From assembly GCA_052161605.1 (NCBI GenBank), contig CP197409.1: a stretch of DNA of 64,000 bases; one strand, given 5' to 3'. The notes under the pieces were generated by a model, which saw only the letters and a list, made by a program, of their open reading frames with translations, was not told where the DNA came from and made no database searches. Position 1 is the first letter of the stretch; every line of letters starts with the position of its first letter. The translations under genes were made by a program, and so were the position numbers. Positions 1-9,006 of the stretch are shown here, in pieces. The DNA comes from JBKCUI01 sp052161605 (GTDB lineage Bacteria; Planctomycetota; Planctomycetia; Pirellulales; Pirellulaceae).

Positions 1-1
1 T

Positions 2-256
2 CTGCCGCGCGGCACGGACGGAGCCATTGACATCTCTGCACGAGTCGGGCTCATTTGCTTAGCTTCCTGGCTCGCATGGCCTGTATTAGAAGTCATTCGC
101 AAAGCACCGGGCGGAATACTGCTGGTAGCCGGCATCATGTTCACAGGGATCATGTTTGTTGTCCGCAAACAAACGATCTACATCCTCGGCCCTTATATGC
201 TGATCGCGATTATTGCAGCCTTCTTCGTAGGCTGGCTGAGAAAAGGAAAGGGATAA
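2..256 (+). CDS. C-terminal end of a membrane protein (partial)
   Basis: An open frame runs in from the left edge and stops at a TAA at 254-256, leaving 84 visible residues. They contain a hydrophobic helix ending before VIRKAPGG, a second (ILLVAGIMFTGIMFVV) and a third (MLIAIIAAFFVGWL), then a short basic tail RKGKG. This is the pattern of an integral membrane protein ending in the cytoplasm. The family cannot be named from this piece. The gene converges on the AsmA-like gene, with only 23 bp between their ends. The start lies outside the window. Confidence 0.6.
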   Translation: MPRGTDGAIDISARVGLICLASWLAWPVLEVIRKAPGGILLVAGIMFTGIMFVVRKQTIYILGPYMLIAIIAAFFVGWLRKGKG

Positions 257-279
257 GCCTTCCACGTCTGGTTTGCCAG

Positions 280-1725
280 CTAGCGAATCGCCTTGCGAAG
301 CGCATCAAGCATAGGGCGGCGCGAAGGACGCGATTCGCGGGAGTTTTCGCTATTCTCCGCGTTTTCCCATTGCTCAGCCGTTGTCTGCTCAGCCCGCCGC
401 TGGCGACGCTCTCGGATTTGCTGAACCAACGCTGCGGCGGCATCGATCGCCTCGTCGGCTCTTCCTTCGGCAACTCCCCCGAGGGCACTCACGACCCCAC
501 TTACCACAGGTGCCTCGGATTGTAATTGTCCAGACATGAGAGCCAGCACAAGCCCCGACTCTTTGCGAAAAACCGTCCAGTCGAGTTCAGGTTCGTCGAG
601 CGTTCCGCGAATAGGCAACGTTAACTGCGGAACCCCCAGCTCCCTGACCTTTTCTCGTCGCGCGAGCTGCTCAACTGGCACAGGAACCTTAACGAGTAAA
701 TCGATATCCTTGTTGACCAACCCCACCGACCCCTGGGAACTGATCTGTAGCCGTTGATCAACCTTGGGCAGACCTGCCTCTAAACCTGAGTGGGAAATGG
801 TTTGATCACGCAAGGCAATCTCCACCTCGGAACCATCCACAAAGACCAATTCCGCCGGGATCTCCTGGTTTCTCAGGGCAGACAAGAATCCAATAGCGTC
901 AATGATCAGCGGTTCGGTTGGGCCGGTTCGAACTTCGTGCATGACCAAAATCGCAGAACCTGTGCTATCGATAGGTCGATCCAAAGGCACCGTGATCTGT
1001 CCACAAGACAACGAAACTCGCCCATCGAACCAGGCGGATTTTGCCAACAGAGGAACCGCGTGCCCCAACCCAAGCCGCACCAGCGCCTGCGTAAGCTGAG
1101 TCTCGTTCAAAATTGTGGTTGGTTTGATCTCAAGAATTGGTTCTTGACCGATAGAACGATAGGAAAAATAAGCGTTAAAGGGAGGCACAACAACTAGCGG
1201 ATCAGGACTCCCCTCACTCGTAACCTGTATTGTCGCATCAATTAAGGACACCTCAATGTCAAAGGGGCTACTCTCCGATCTGGTTGGTTCGTTCGAGGAT
1301 TCAGTAGAGCGTTTTAGGGCACGAACGATTCGTTCTAGATTGGTTTCGTTCTCAAGCAAATCAATATCAATGACCGGCGAATGAATTGAGACCTTTCCCA
1401 ATCTACGCCCGTTCCAAAGATAAGCGACCAACCCACGATCCGTCTTTATCGTATCGATTGCTATTAAGGGAGCCTTGGTCCCGTTGTCAGCTCCCTCTTG
1501 TCCCGATTCGGAAAGGGTAATCGAATGGATCTCGATCGGGCGAAACCACGAAAGCTTCATGCTCCCCACGTTGAGAGCAAACCGATCTTTAGCAAACGAC
1601 TCAATGAATGGGCCGTAAAACCATGATTTACTCACGATGAGGGGCGCTGCTAATAACAGCCCTAGAATCGCAGCAGTCAAAAGGACTAGACGAGCAGCCA
1701 GTCGTTTCGGATTAAACTTTGCCAT
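280..1725 (-). CDS. AsmA-like / translocation-assembly-type protein with N-terminal membrane anchor
   Basis: The 481-aa protein begins with a basic stretch and one hydrophobic helix (about residues 10-32), so most of it is probably outside the cytoplasmic membrane. The rest is beta-rich with little predicted helix and the repetitive polar character of AsmA/DUF748-type proteins, which help maintain the envelope in Gram-negatives. The last 80 residues are Arg/Glu/Ala-rich and probably helical (RREQ- and NSENS-type low complexity). The assignment rests on overall composition and topology, not on a diagnostic motif. Its start lies about 30 bp downstream of the map stop on the same strand, so the two may be cotranscribed. 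Confidence 0.55.
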   Translation of the reverse strand: MAKFNPKRLAARLVLLTAAILGLLLAAPLIVSKSWFYGPFIESFAKDRFALNVGSMKLSWFRPIEIHSITLSESGQEGADNGTKAPLIAIDTIKTDRGLVAYLWNGRRLGKVSIHSPVIDIDLLENETNLERIVRALKRSTESSNEPTRSESSPFDIEVSLIDATIQVTSEGSPDPLVVVPPFNAYFSYRSIGQEPILEIKPTTILNETQLTQALVRLGLGHAVPLLAKSAWFDGRVSLSCGQITVPLDRPIDSTGSAILVMHEVRTGPTEPLIIDAIGFLSALRNQEIPAELVFVDGSEVEIALRDQTISHSGLEAGLPKVDQRLQISSQGSVGLVNKDIDLLVKVPVPVEQLARREKVRELGVPQLTLPIRGTLDEPELDWTVFRKESGLVLALMSGQLQSEAPVVSGVVSALGGVAEGRADEAIDAAAALVQQIRERRQRRAEQTTAEQWENAENSENSRESRPSRRPMLDALRKAIR

Positions 1726-1754
1726 AAGCCAGCCGCCCTCCCAAAAACGCGTCG

Positions 1755-2552
1755 CTAGAACCGATGCCCAAGCCTAGGGCCGCCATCGCACTGGGTCAAG
1801 ATCTCGGGGCCATCCTCGCGCATAAGAACGGAATGCTCAAACTGGGCAGACAGCTTGCCATCGCGAGTCGTTACGGTCCAATTGTCGCGGGTATCGAGCT
1901 TTGTTAGCCTCGTTCCGACGTTGATCATCGGTTCGACGGTGAAGCACATGCCAGGCAAGATGCGATCTTGGCGACTTTTGCGATCGGGAAAGTGAGGAAC
2001 GTTTGGATACTGGTGGAAACGGCGACCGAGTCCGTGTCCGACATACTCTTTGACCACCGAGAATCCGTACCTCGCTGCCTCGGCGACAACAGCGTCTCCG
2101 ATGACGCTTACCGTGCACCCTGGCTCCAGAGCCGCAATCGCGGCGTGCATAGCGTCAAAAGCGCACTGCGTCACTGCTCGAGCCTCTTCGGAGACCCCAC
2201 CAACGAGAAATGTTTCCGACTGGTCTGCGTGCCAACCGTCAACGATTGAGGTGATATCGACGTTGATGATATCGCCATCTCGCAAGGCGTAGTCACCTGG
2301 TATGCCATGGCAGATCACATCATTCACGCTGGTGCAGCAGCTTTTGGTGTAACCGAGGTATCCGAGTGTGGCCGGTTGATGTTTGTGTCTGACCGTGTAG
2401 TCGTATACAAGGCGATCGATTTCGCCGGTTGTAATTCCGGCAACGATTTGTGGCCGCAAGTAATCCATAAGCTGGGCGTTGAAGCGACCGGCGCGTCTCA
2501 TGCTGTCGCGCTGGGATTCGGTGAGTTGGAGTTTGCGGAGGTTTTGGAGCAT
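1755..2552 (-). CDS. map: Type I methionine aminopeptidase
   Basis: Removes the initiator methionine from nascent proteins in the cytoplasm. All five metal ligands of the pita-bread fold are visible: D99 (NVDITSI), D110 (HADQSETF), H172 (GHGLGRRFH), E206 (FTVEPM) and E238 (QFEHS). The substrate-contacting H82 in CHGIPGDY is also present. At 265 aa the length fits the family. There is no N-terminal zinc-finger extension. The gene is a normal housekeeping gene and marks the stretch left of the tRNA as chromosome. Some bacteria carry more than one map, so this may not be the only copy. Confidence 0.95.
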   Translation of the reverse strand: MLQNLRKLQLTESQRDSMRRAGRFNAQLMDYLRPQIVAGITTGEIDRLVYDYTVRHKHQPATLGYLGYTKSCCTSVNDVICHGIPGDYALRDGDIINVDITSIVDGWHADQSETFLVGGVSEEARAVTQCAFDAMHAAIAALEPGCTVSVIGDAVVAEAARYGFSVVKEYVGHGLGRRFHQYPNVPHFPDRKSRQDRILPGMCFTVEPMINVGTRLTKLDTRDNWTVTTRDGKLSAQFEHSVLMREDGPEILTQCDGGPRLGHRF

Positions 2553-2682
2553 TGCCGGAATAAGTTTTGGTTTTAGAAGCTCAATTCTTAGCTATTTAGT
2601 GAACCAGTGTACAGTTAGGAGAGTCTAGACACAACGAACGAAGCGGGAAGTAGGAACTTTGGGTCATTTTCTTCAAAGTGGC

Positions 2683-4203
2683 CTAGCGAACGAATTGGTA
2701 GTGGTGTAAATATTTGCGAACAGTTGGCGGGGAACGAAAGTTTCCGGCTAGCGGATCGGGGTGTAGCGCAGTCTGGCTAGCGCATCTGGTTTGGGACCAG
2801 AGGGTCGTAGGTTCGAATCCTATCACCCCGACTTCTGAAAACCCTGCAATTTCCTCGGGATTGTGGGGTTTTTTCGCGTTTTTTGCGGTCCGGCGAGTTT
2901 TCGCCACAAGGGGGCGAAAGACACGAGGGGACATAAAACGCCCCTGAAGGCATCCCAACTGCAGCGCATTTGCAGCGCGTACCCCGCCAACCGACGGCAG
3001 AGGCTCGTCAGGCGGCTGGTCCTTCCCATCCTCTCCCACTCCATTGGAACCGTCGCCATTACCCTCCTCCTTGCCGGGTTTTGTCCGGGGCTTCTTGCTA
3101 TTCGGTGTAGGCAGTGCCCGGACCGCTACCGCCTGATCATCTAGCCCAATGTGGGTGTATCGCAAAGTCGTCTTAATATCCGAGTGCCGGGCAAGTTCTT
3201 TCGCCTCCGGCAAAGAGGCACCATTGCGGAGTAACTCCGTAATATACGTGTGCCTTCCACTTGCATGGAAATCGGCGTAACCCTCTTCCGTTTCATAAGG
3301 GATCCCTGCCAACTCCAGGTCGTGTTTAATCATGATCCAGGTTTTGCGGGCTCCTAGCTTGGGAAACAAGGATTCTTTTGGCTTTAGATCGGGCAACCAT
3401 CCTCGAAGAATACTTTCCAACTCAGGATGAATCGGAAGAGTGTCCTCCCGACGGTGCTTTGAGCAGGCAGCCGCCACTTTGAGAGTAAAGGGTTCGTGGG
3501 TGAGATTGAAGCTCTCCTTGGTTAGGCTCCCGAGTTCTGAACGGCGTAATCCTGTGAAGTAGGCAAAGAGATAGAGCTTACTGCGAAGCTCCCCGGAGTA
3601 GTGCTGTACCCTCTTCTTACTGATCTTCGCCGATTGCACCAACGAGCCGAGTTCTTCCGATGTCAGAGCACGTCGTTTCCGACGAACATCTACTTCGACG
3701 TTTAGCGGTTTGAGTGCTGCGATCGGGTTCCGGGAAAGCCGATTGTTGTCGCAACACCAATTACAGAACGTATTGAATGAGGAGAGATAGTGGTTATAGG
3801 TCTTTCTACCGAATTTGGGTCCCCTGAGGAGAATGTCCAAGCTTGATTTTACTTTCTCAGGGGTAATCTCAGAAAGTGTCCCGATGCCAACCAGATCCTT
3901 GATTCGCGTAACCTGCGAAATGATGTTGTGCTTGTAGCGAGGGGTATTGTGGACGATGGCAGCTCGGAACGCATCGATATGGGTTTGTATCGGTGCCCTT
4001 TCATGCTCCACGATTCTCTCTGATGCCGCATCAACGAGACCGTTGCGACGCAAACGGACATCACTTTCGAGCTTTGCAGCAAGCTGCTCGGAAAGATTCT
4101 TGTCCGTAAATCCCTTTACCGTCCGTCGTTGTCCATTTTCATCGACGTATTGGATGACGTAGGGAACACCCTTTTTGTTACTTCTTTTGAATACCGAGGC
4201 CAT
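2683..4203 (-). CDS. int: Tyrosine integrase of the tRNA-Pro element
   Basis: A 506-aa frame whose first 365 residues form a complete tyrosine recombinase: an arm-binding-like N-terminus, a SAM-like core-binding region (about 75-170) and a catalytic domain with R220 (TGLRRSEL), H313 and R317 (FHASGRH), H340 (ARHSDIKTT) and nucleophile Y349 (LRYTHIG). It would integrate and excise the neighbouring element. The tail after about residue 370 is low in conserved character. Residues 458-482 are simply the antisense of tRNA-Pro (FEPTTLWSQTR). The real tail in the circular form would differ. It lies next to a small excisionase-like gene read in the same direction. Confidence 0.93.
   Translation of the reverse strand: MASVFKRSNKKGVPYVIQYVDENGQRRTVKGFTDKNLSEQLAAKLESDVRLRRNGLVDAASERIVEHERAPIQTHIDAFRAAIVHNTPRYKHNIISQVTRIKDLVGIGTLSEITPEKVKSSLDILLRGPKFGRKTYNHYLSSFNTFCNWCCDNNRLSRNPIAALKPLNVEVDVRRKRRALTSEELGSLVQSAKISKKRVQHYSGELRSKLYLFAYFTGLRRSELGSLTKESFNLTHEPFTLKVAAACSKHRREDTLPIHPELESILRGWLPDLKPKESLFPKLGARKTWIMIKHDLELAGIPYETEEGYADFHASGRHTYITELLRNGASLPEAKELARHSDIKTTLRYTHIGLDDQAVAVRALPTPNSKKPRTKPGKEEGNGDGSNGVGEDGKDQPPDEPLPSVGGVRAANALQLGCLQGRFMSPRVFRPLVAKTRRTAKNAKKPHNPEEIAGFSEVGVIGFEPTTLWSQTRCASQTALHPDPLAGNFRSPPTVRKYLHHYQFVR
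2757..2831 (+). tRNA. tRNA-Pro (anticodon TGG)
   Basis: The 75-nt sequence folds fully: acceptor stem CGGGGTG/CACCCCG, D stem GCGC/GCGC, anticodon stem TCTGG/CCAGA around loop TTTGGGA (anticodon TGG), and T stem GTAGG/CCTAT around TTCGAAT. The discriminator base is A. No CCA is encoded. The gene is the likely integration site of the element to its right, because an integrase gene on the opposite strand reads straight into it. Confidence 0.97.
2786..2831 (+). other. Putative attL core (3' half of tRNA-Pro)
   Basis: Tyrosine integrases of this kind commonly recombine in the anticodon-to-3' part of a tRNA gene and carry a copy that restores it. Here the integrase gene lies directly on the 3' side and points into the tRNA, the usual layout of a left junction. 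I did not find a second copy of the tRNA 3' end elsewhere in the window, so the core length and the right junction remain unknown. Confidence 0.4.
2840..2874 (+). terminator. Intrinsic terminator of tRNA-Pro
   Basis: An 11-bp stem (AACCCTGCAAT with ATTGTGGGGTT, wobble pairs allowed) closes a 9-nt loop and is followed by TTTT. It begins 9 nt after the tRNA, as expected for a monocistronic tRNA transcript. It also lies inside the antisense reading frame of the integrase tail. Confidence 0.6.
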
Positions 4204-4290
4204 GAGGAGGATTCTCCGAGCGAAGGAATAAGGAATTATTGGATCTTAACGAGGTGTAGGTTTTCGATCATCTGGTACTTTTGACATTCA

Positions 4291-4509
4291 CTAAGTTTTT
4301 TTGCTGTTCTCATTACAGCCTTGGTCGATCCATTCCTGAATCGTCCGTTTCTTCCAACGAACGGAACGACCGATCTTTAACGGCTCTGAGAGGTCCCCCC
4401 GCGAGATCAATCGGCGGACCGAACGAACGCTAAGCCTAAGGAGAGATGCGACCTCTTGAATGGTGATGAGTTGGGAGTCTTCATTTTGAATTCTGGGTTC
4501 ATTGGACAT
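4291..4509 (-). CDS. xis: Excisionase-like helix-turn-helix protein
   Basis: This 72-aa protein is almost entirely a winged helix of the excisionase/MerR-like HTH_17 type: ITIQEVASLLRLSVRSVRRL, then the wing and the typical IGRSVRWKKRTIQEWI ending. Such proteins bend DNA at attachment sites and steer integrase towards excision, and some also act as repressors. It sits upstream of the integrase, 87 bp apart on the same strand, and downstream of the coupling-protein gene. The function is inferred from the fold plus its neighbour. Confidence 0.85.
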   Translation of the reverse strand: MSNEPRIQNEDSQLITIQEVASLLRLSVRSVRRLISRGDLSEPLKIGRSVRWKKRTIQEWIDQGCNENSKKT

Positions 4510-4545
4510 GGTTGGCTCCGTTGAGAAAGTAGTGTAAGTGGAGGA

Positions 4546-6084
4546 TTACGTTCCGTCGTTGAACATACCGGCAAGGGGATCTATTGAGAGGTCCGGAAGC
4601 TTAAGTGGCGGATTGGACTCAATCGATTTAGCGAACCCTTTCAATTCGAACGGTTGCTCAAGGTCGACTCCAAAGTACCGGGCTCTGTCAGCAGTCCATG
4701 GAGTAAGGATCTGTTGTTTGGCGGGACGTGCGACGTAATGCGGGACATCGTCACGGATTGGAATCAACGCATGATCGAAAAGCTTGGTTCCATCAAGATG
4801 CGTTTTGAAGCATCCGTATCGGGGTGACATGACATAGCCAGTGATTCCATTCTCTTTGTTAGCCATGGGAATATTCATCAGCTTACTTGGAAGGATATTT
4901 TTGCGAATCTGTTCGCTGTAACTCGTTGTCGAAGTGGGTTTCTCACCTGAAGTGTAACTGTATGAGACCTGCATTTTTCGTAGGTCTCCTAGCAACCGAG
5001 AAAGATATTCGGCGGTCGTTACACACTCCGTCCTACCAATGAATCGAGTCCCAATTTGTCCTAAAAGGTCATCGGTAAGCTCTGGTCCGTAGAGCTTAGG
5101 ATTGCGTAACCCCGCGATGCTTTGGGTCGCTAAGCACAGCTTTGCTCCTTTCGAGCGTCCCTTTTTAGCTAACGAAATCAGGATTTCATGTTTACCCGCT
5201 TCCGAGAGTTCGTCGAGGAAGAACCAGGTCGAGTCGGTAAAAGTCTCCGGCAGGTTGAGGACTTCGATCGCGGCGAATTTGAAGATGGCCTGATTGATAT
5301 TGTCGATGGATGCTCTTGAAATTTCGGAGTTCCCGAGGATCACTACTTTTCTACTTCGGACCCAGTCTCTGATGGAAAGCGACGTTACGGCGTTCTCCCA
5401 ACAGGCAGCAATATGGCTGTAGTACAGCGTGGAGACGGCGAAGGAGGCTAGCAGATTGGATACGAGTCGTTCGTCACGAAAATACAAACCGATACCTACC
5501 CTCGTCTCCGGGTGCCTATCGAGTATCTGACAAAGGTGGGATATGTTTTGAAGTGGTCGCAGCAAGTCTCCAAAGGTGAACTCGAGTCCGCTAAGGTAAT
5601 AACTTAGACCAAGCAAATAGGTACAGTGAACCGTAGCCAGTCGAAAGAAAGGATTCGAGTCGGCGACTTGCGGATAGATGGTGGAGCAGAATTCCAATAA
5701 CCGGGCTGGTTCATTTAAGTCACTGCAGAGGTCCCATGCTACTCCTCGGTCATCAAACGGATTTAGAGTTACGATAGAATCGATGGGAAGAAAGGATGCC
5801 AAAATGGGGTAAGCATCCTGTTTTGCATCGTACACGAACGCTCGACAGTTCTCGTTTCCCATGTTGGATAGAGCGGACTGCATAAGCAATCTAAGAATCG
5901 TAGTCTTGCCGCTGCCGGTGGTTCCAATGGCAATGAAATGGTTCGATGCATCCTGATGTGGCAGCATCAAATTGGCCCATTGAATCCGTTTCCCTTTTGG
6001 CACGTTCTTATACCGTGGTCGACGGGAGAAATCCCCCAGAACAGAACCCAATATTGCATTTACAAATCTTTGCATGCTGAACAT
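4546..6084 (-). CDS. Type IV coupling protein (TrwB/TraD-like ATPase)
   Basis: A hexameric DNA-pumping ATPase that brings the relaxase-DNA complex to a conjugation channel. Walker A is at 54-62 (GTTGSGKTT) and Walker B at 287-292 (WFFLDE). The all-alpha-domain region lies between them, and a conserved sensor/Arg segment follows (LCLATQS). At 512 aa it resembles TrwB, but the N-terminus lacks the two transmembrane helices usual in the family: only about 40 residues precede the ATPase core. The missing helices may come from the 113-aa membrane protein encoded just upstream in the same operon. The ATPase assignment is secure; the partner is inferred. Confidence 0.88.
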   Translation of the reverse strand: MFSMQRFVNAILGSVLGDFSRRPRYKNVPKGKRIQWANLMLPHQDASNHFIAIGTTGSGKTTILRLLMQSALSNMGNENCRAFVYDAKQDAYPILASFLPIDSIVTLNPFDDRGVAWDLCSDLNEPARLLEFCSTIYPQVADSNPFFRLATVHCTYLLGLSYYLSGLEFTFGDLLRPLQNISHLCQILDRHPETRVGIGLYFRDERLVSNLLASFAVSTLYYSHIAACWENAVTSLSIRDWVRSRKVVILGNSEISRASIDNINQAIFKFAAIEVLNLPETFTDSTWFFLDELSEAGKHEILISLAKKGRSKGAKLCLATQSIAGLRNPKLYGPELTDDLLGQIGTRFIGRTECVTTAEYLSRLLGDLRKMQVSYSYTSGEKPTSTTSYSEQIRKNILPSKLMNIPMANKENGITGYVMSPRYGCFKTHLDGTKLFDHALIPIRDDVPHYVARPAKQQILTPWTADRARYFGVDLEQPFELKGFAKSIESNPPLKLPDLSIDPLAGMFNDGT

Positions 6085-6130
6085 TCCCTACAGAAATGAG
6101 ATAGGTGCGACGAAATAACAAGACGTTTCG

Positions 6131-6472
6131 CTATCGTGATCGAAGAGAACTGGAGTTGGGGATGTGGTCGTCATCGGAGTAGACTTGGCGTCCATCCTCG
6201 GAATCAAATCTGGAGCCGTCACGGTTGAGGTATTTATGCACGGAATAGGCCCCTACTCCCCCATACACCAAGAAGATGTAGATTGACCCAAGGATCGGCA
6301 TCGCAAAACCAAAGTTCAGAACCAACGCTGGGATCGATAAGAGAAATAACCCAAAGATAATGATGAGGGGGATCAAGATAAGTGTCTTAACTAGCAAGAC
6401 ACCGAACTCGATAAAGCTCATCAGAAAATCAAAGGTTCTGTCGTAGTCGTTCTTTAAGTCATCGTCGAACAT
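6131..6472 (-). CDS. Small two-helix membrane protein between relaxase and coupling protein
   Basis: This 113-aa protein has an acidic N-terminus, two long adjacent hydrophobic segments (about residues 24-52 and 54-78) and a charged cytoplasmic-looking tail. It starts 11 bp after the relaxase stop and ends 46 bp before the coupling protein, all on the minus strand, so it is part of the mobilization operon. No named family is recognised. Since the coupling protein lacks its normal membrane domain, this protein could be that domain encoded separately, or a TraD/TrwB accessory factor. That role is an inference from position and topology. Confidence 0.7.
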   Translation of the reverse strand: MFDDDLKNDYDRTFDFLMSFIEFGVLLVKTLILIPLIIIFGLFLLSIPALVLNFGFAMPILGSIYIFLVYGGVGAYSVHKYLNRDGSRFDSEDGRQVYSDDDHIPNSSSLRSR

Positions 6473-6483
6473 GATAGGGAATC

Positions 6484-9006
6484 CTAAAGAGAATGAGACA
6501 TTTGAGATTGTGGACTGGCTTGTTGTTGCGTTGGATGGAACTCATGGGCAAGGCTCTTGCTGTTGCTACGTCGCATGGCACGAGCAATATTGGTCAACTC
6601 ATTCCCGGCACTAAACGTGTCGATGAATAGCGTTGTTGACTCACTGCCACGGGTCATCTGGGTGTAAGCCATGTTGTTATCCGTCATGCCTCCCCCCAAA
6701 AGAACGTAGGAGTGTGCTGTCGTTTGGCCCTGCATCTTGTGCGTTGTTGCCGCATAGCCGAGTGTGATATCACCCGCTTTCATTCGCTTTGCCGAGACCA
6801 AAACCACCCGTTGAAGTCCGTCCTTCTGGCTATCCAACAACACCTTCATAGTGCCATGTTCGGGGTGAACGGTTAGCACCGTTCCACGATGACCGTTTTG
6901 AACCCCTTGGGTTTTATCAGCCTTGTTAAAGAGGACTCGATCTCGGGCGTAGAACTTACCGTCACCATTAGAGAGGTGCTTTCCTGAATAAATGGTCCCC
7001 TCCTCTGTCCGACGCGTTTGACAGAGCTGATTGAGGTACGCGGCTTCCTGTCGGGTTTGCGTGAAGATGCTGTGTCTTTCCGGAAACAAAGCTCCCCCAG
7101 ATCTCGCCCACCTTTTAACCAATTCCCTGGCGGCTTGTGGTCTCGTGTCGGTAATCTTGAGACGTCCGCGTTCAAGATAGCTCTTCAATGCGGCTTCAGT
7201 ATCTCCCATTCTAAGATCCTTCACTGCTTGCCGATCCTCCTCTGTTTTCTGGCGTCGATTGTCTTCAAGCACTGCGGCTCTTCTGGTTCCTAATAGGTAC
7301 TTAAACGGGCCGCCTGCCCCGATTGCTTGGAGCTGTTTATCGTCCCCGACTAGAATCAGCGTCGCCTTGGCTCGGCGTACCGCTTGAGTGAGAGTTTGTA
7401 GTCCTCGCAAGTCGACCATCGAGGCTTCATCGACAATCAAGACGCTCTTTGCATGAAAAGGATTAGTTGGTTTCTTGGTGTGTCCCTGGAACGAACGACC
7501 AGTGATCTGATAAAGGAGACTTGCAACCGTCCGGCTCTTTATTCCCGCATCAGACTCCAAAGTCTCTTTTGCTAAGCCGGAAGTTGAGGTTCCCATAACC
7601 TCATAGCCGCTCTTCTCGAAGGCTTGGCGAACGGCATCCAAGGTGTAAGTCTTCCCGGCTCCGGCAACCCCGCGTAAGAGTCTTAAAGAGGATTGGGCTT
7701 GGGTGAGTTCTTGAACCGCTTTAGCCTGCTCCGCACTTATGGAGGGTCGGGCTGTAAGTACCTCTTTAAGAGTAGCATCTGAAACCATTGCCCCGCCTCG
7801 CTTATCCAATCGGTCGATGTCTTGGAGCAAACGCTCCTCCTGACGCCAAACGCCCTTGGTCGTGAAGACCCGTTCTGCATTTTCATTAGCAAGGCGAATG
7901 ACCGATTTGCTGTTTAAGAGCTTTCTATCCAGTTTTCGTGTAAGGGCATTTACGGATATCCCGCAGTCCTGCATCTCCTCTGCGACACCACGGAGTAAAT
8001 CCTTGTAAGCAAAATGAGTTTTTTCCCGCTCGAGTGATTTAACTGTATCGCGGAACGCCTGGGTGAATCGTCTCGAGAGGTCCTTTGCGGTTATAGGCTG
8101 GGACTCGTAGAGTGTAGATTGATGAGAGAATCCGTACGCTTTGGCTTCTCGGTTCCACCGCTCACGAAGGATGTCTAAGGGTGGGAGTCGTTCCTTAGAT
8201 TGGCGAGTTGCCGTGTTGGCACTAGCTCTATATTGTGGGCTCGCCGAGTCTCGAGAGAGACCCCTGGGAATTAGAAAATCGTCGATCTCATTCTTCCTTG
8301 ATGACCACAGATTGAGTAGATCTGCGGGTACTCCAGGAAGCTTGAACCAACTCGCTTTTTGCCCCGGCTTATTCTCTGCCGGTATCAATTCAAGCTTGAG
8401 TTCCGTTCGTAGTCTACGAGCCAGGCTTGCACGAAACATGGGGCCAAGGGTCCGCGTAAAATCGAATATCTTCTGCGTGTGGATGTGGGAACACTTGCCA
8501 TTCTGATCGAATACGAGATTCGGAATGACGCAGTGCCAATGAAGGTTCGGATCCCCATTTCGGTTTGTTTCGTGCTTAAAGATTGCCGCTAGGAAGTCTC
8601 CACGTTCTTGGATATGTCCTCCCTTGCCTTTTCGAACCAGAGTAAGGTTGGATTGCACCCATGAGAGGGTTTCCTTGATCGATTCCTCTGCACAACGCTC
8701 TATCTTTAGCTTTACCTCCGGAGGGCTTACTGCCCATGTTGCTGAGACCGATTTCTCGACTGAGAACGTTAGGTCTACCGCAGGAACCCTATCTCGGTGC
8801 TGCTTTGCAAGGGGGCGTTGCGTGTGCGGATTGACGCCAGACAGGATAGGCTGGAATTCCTCCTTCGTGATAAATTCGGAAAGCCCGAGTCGTTTACTCG
8901 GGCCTCCCCACCATGTGCCAAGCTCTTTACCTTCCCCAAGATGGTACTCCGAGAGGTAGTAGGCACCGTCTCCACCGGATGGTAGTGCAGTTATCGTAGC
9001 AGTCAT
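6484..9006 (-). CDS. MobF-family relaxase-helicase (TrwC/TraI-like)
   Basis: Nicks oriT, stays attached to the 5' end and unwinds the transferred strand. The relaxase domain (1 to about 300) has candidate catalytic tyrosines Y16/Y17, the FSVEKSVSATW motif (81-91) and the metal-binding histidines H145, H156 and H158 (NLHWHCV). The helicase part has Walker A at 446-453 (GVAGAGKT), Walker B at 523-529 (IVDEASM) and RecD-like later motifs (GYAATTHKMQGQT near the end). At 840 aa it is close to TrwC and has no TraI-style long C-terminal extension. Its start overlaps the stop of the RHH gene by 4 bp. Confidence 0.93.
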   Translation of the reverse strand: MTATITALPSGGDGAYYLSEYHLGEGKELGTWWGGPSKRLGLSEFITKEEFQPILSGVNPHTQRPLAKQHRDRVPAVDLTFSVEKSVSATWAVSPPEVKLKIERCAEESIKETLSWVQSNLTLVRKGKGGHIQERGDFLAAIFKHETNRNGDPNLHWHCVIPNLVFDQNGKCSHIHTQKIFDFTRTLGPMFRASLARRLRTELKLELIPAENKPGQKASWFKLPGVPADLLNLWSSRKNEIDDFLIPRGLSRDSASPQYRASANTATRQSKERLPPLDILRERWNREAKAYGFSHQSTLYESQPITAKDLSRRFTQAFRDTVKSLEREKTHFAYKDLLRGVAEEMQDCGISVNALTRKLDRKLLNSKSVIRLANENAERVFTTKGVWRQEERLLQDIDRLDKRGGAMVSDATLKEVLTARPSISAEQAKAVQELTQAQSSLRLLRGVAGAGKTYTLDAVRQAFEKSGYEVMGTSTSGLAKETLESDAGIKSRTVASLLYQITGRSFQGHTKKPTNPFHAKSVLIVDEASMVDLRGLQTLTQAVRRAKATLILVGDDKQLQAIGAGGPFKYLLGTRRAAVLEDNRRQKTEEDRQAVKDLRMGDTEAALKSYLERGRLKITDTRPQAARELVKRWARSGGALFPERHSIFTQTRQEAAYLNQLCQTRRTEEGTIYSGKHLSNGDGKFYARDRVLFNKADKTQGVQNGHRGTVLTVHPEHGTMKVLLDSQKDGLQRVVLVSAKRMKAGDITLGYAATTHKMQGQTTAHSYVLLGGGMTDNNMAYTQMTRGSESTTLFIDTFSAGNELTNIARAMRRSNSKSLAHEFHPTQQQASPQSQMSHSL

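Noticed and set aside
2683..2840. Conserved C-terminal domain of the integrase (FEPTTLW segment)
   Set aside because: This sequence is the antisense translation of tRNA-Pro, a common annotation artefact, and not a protein domain.
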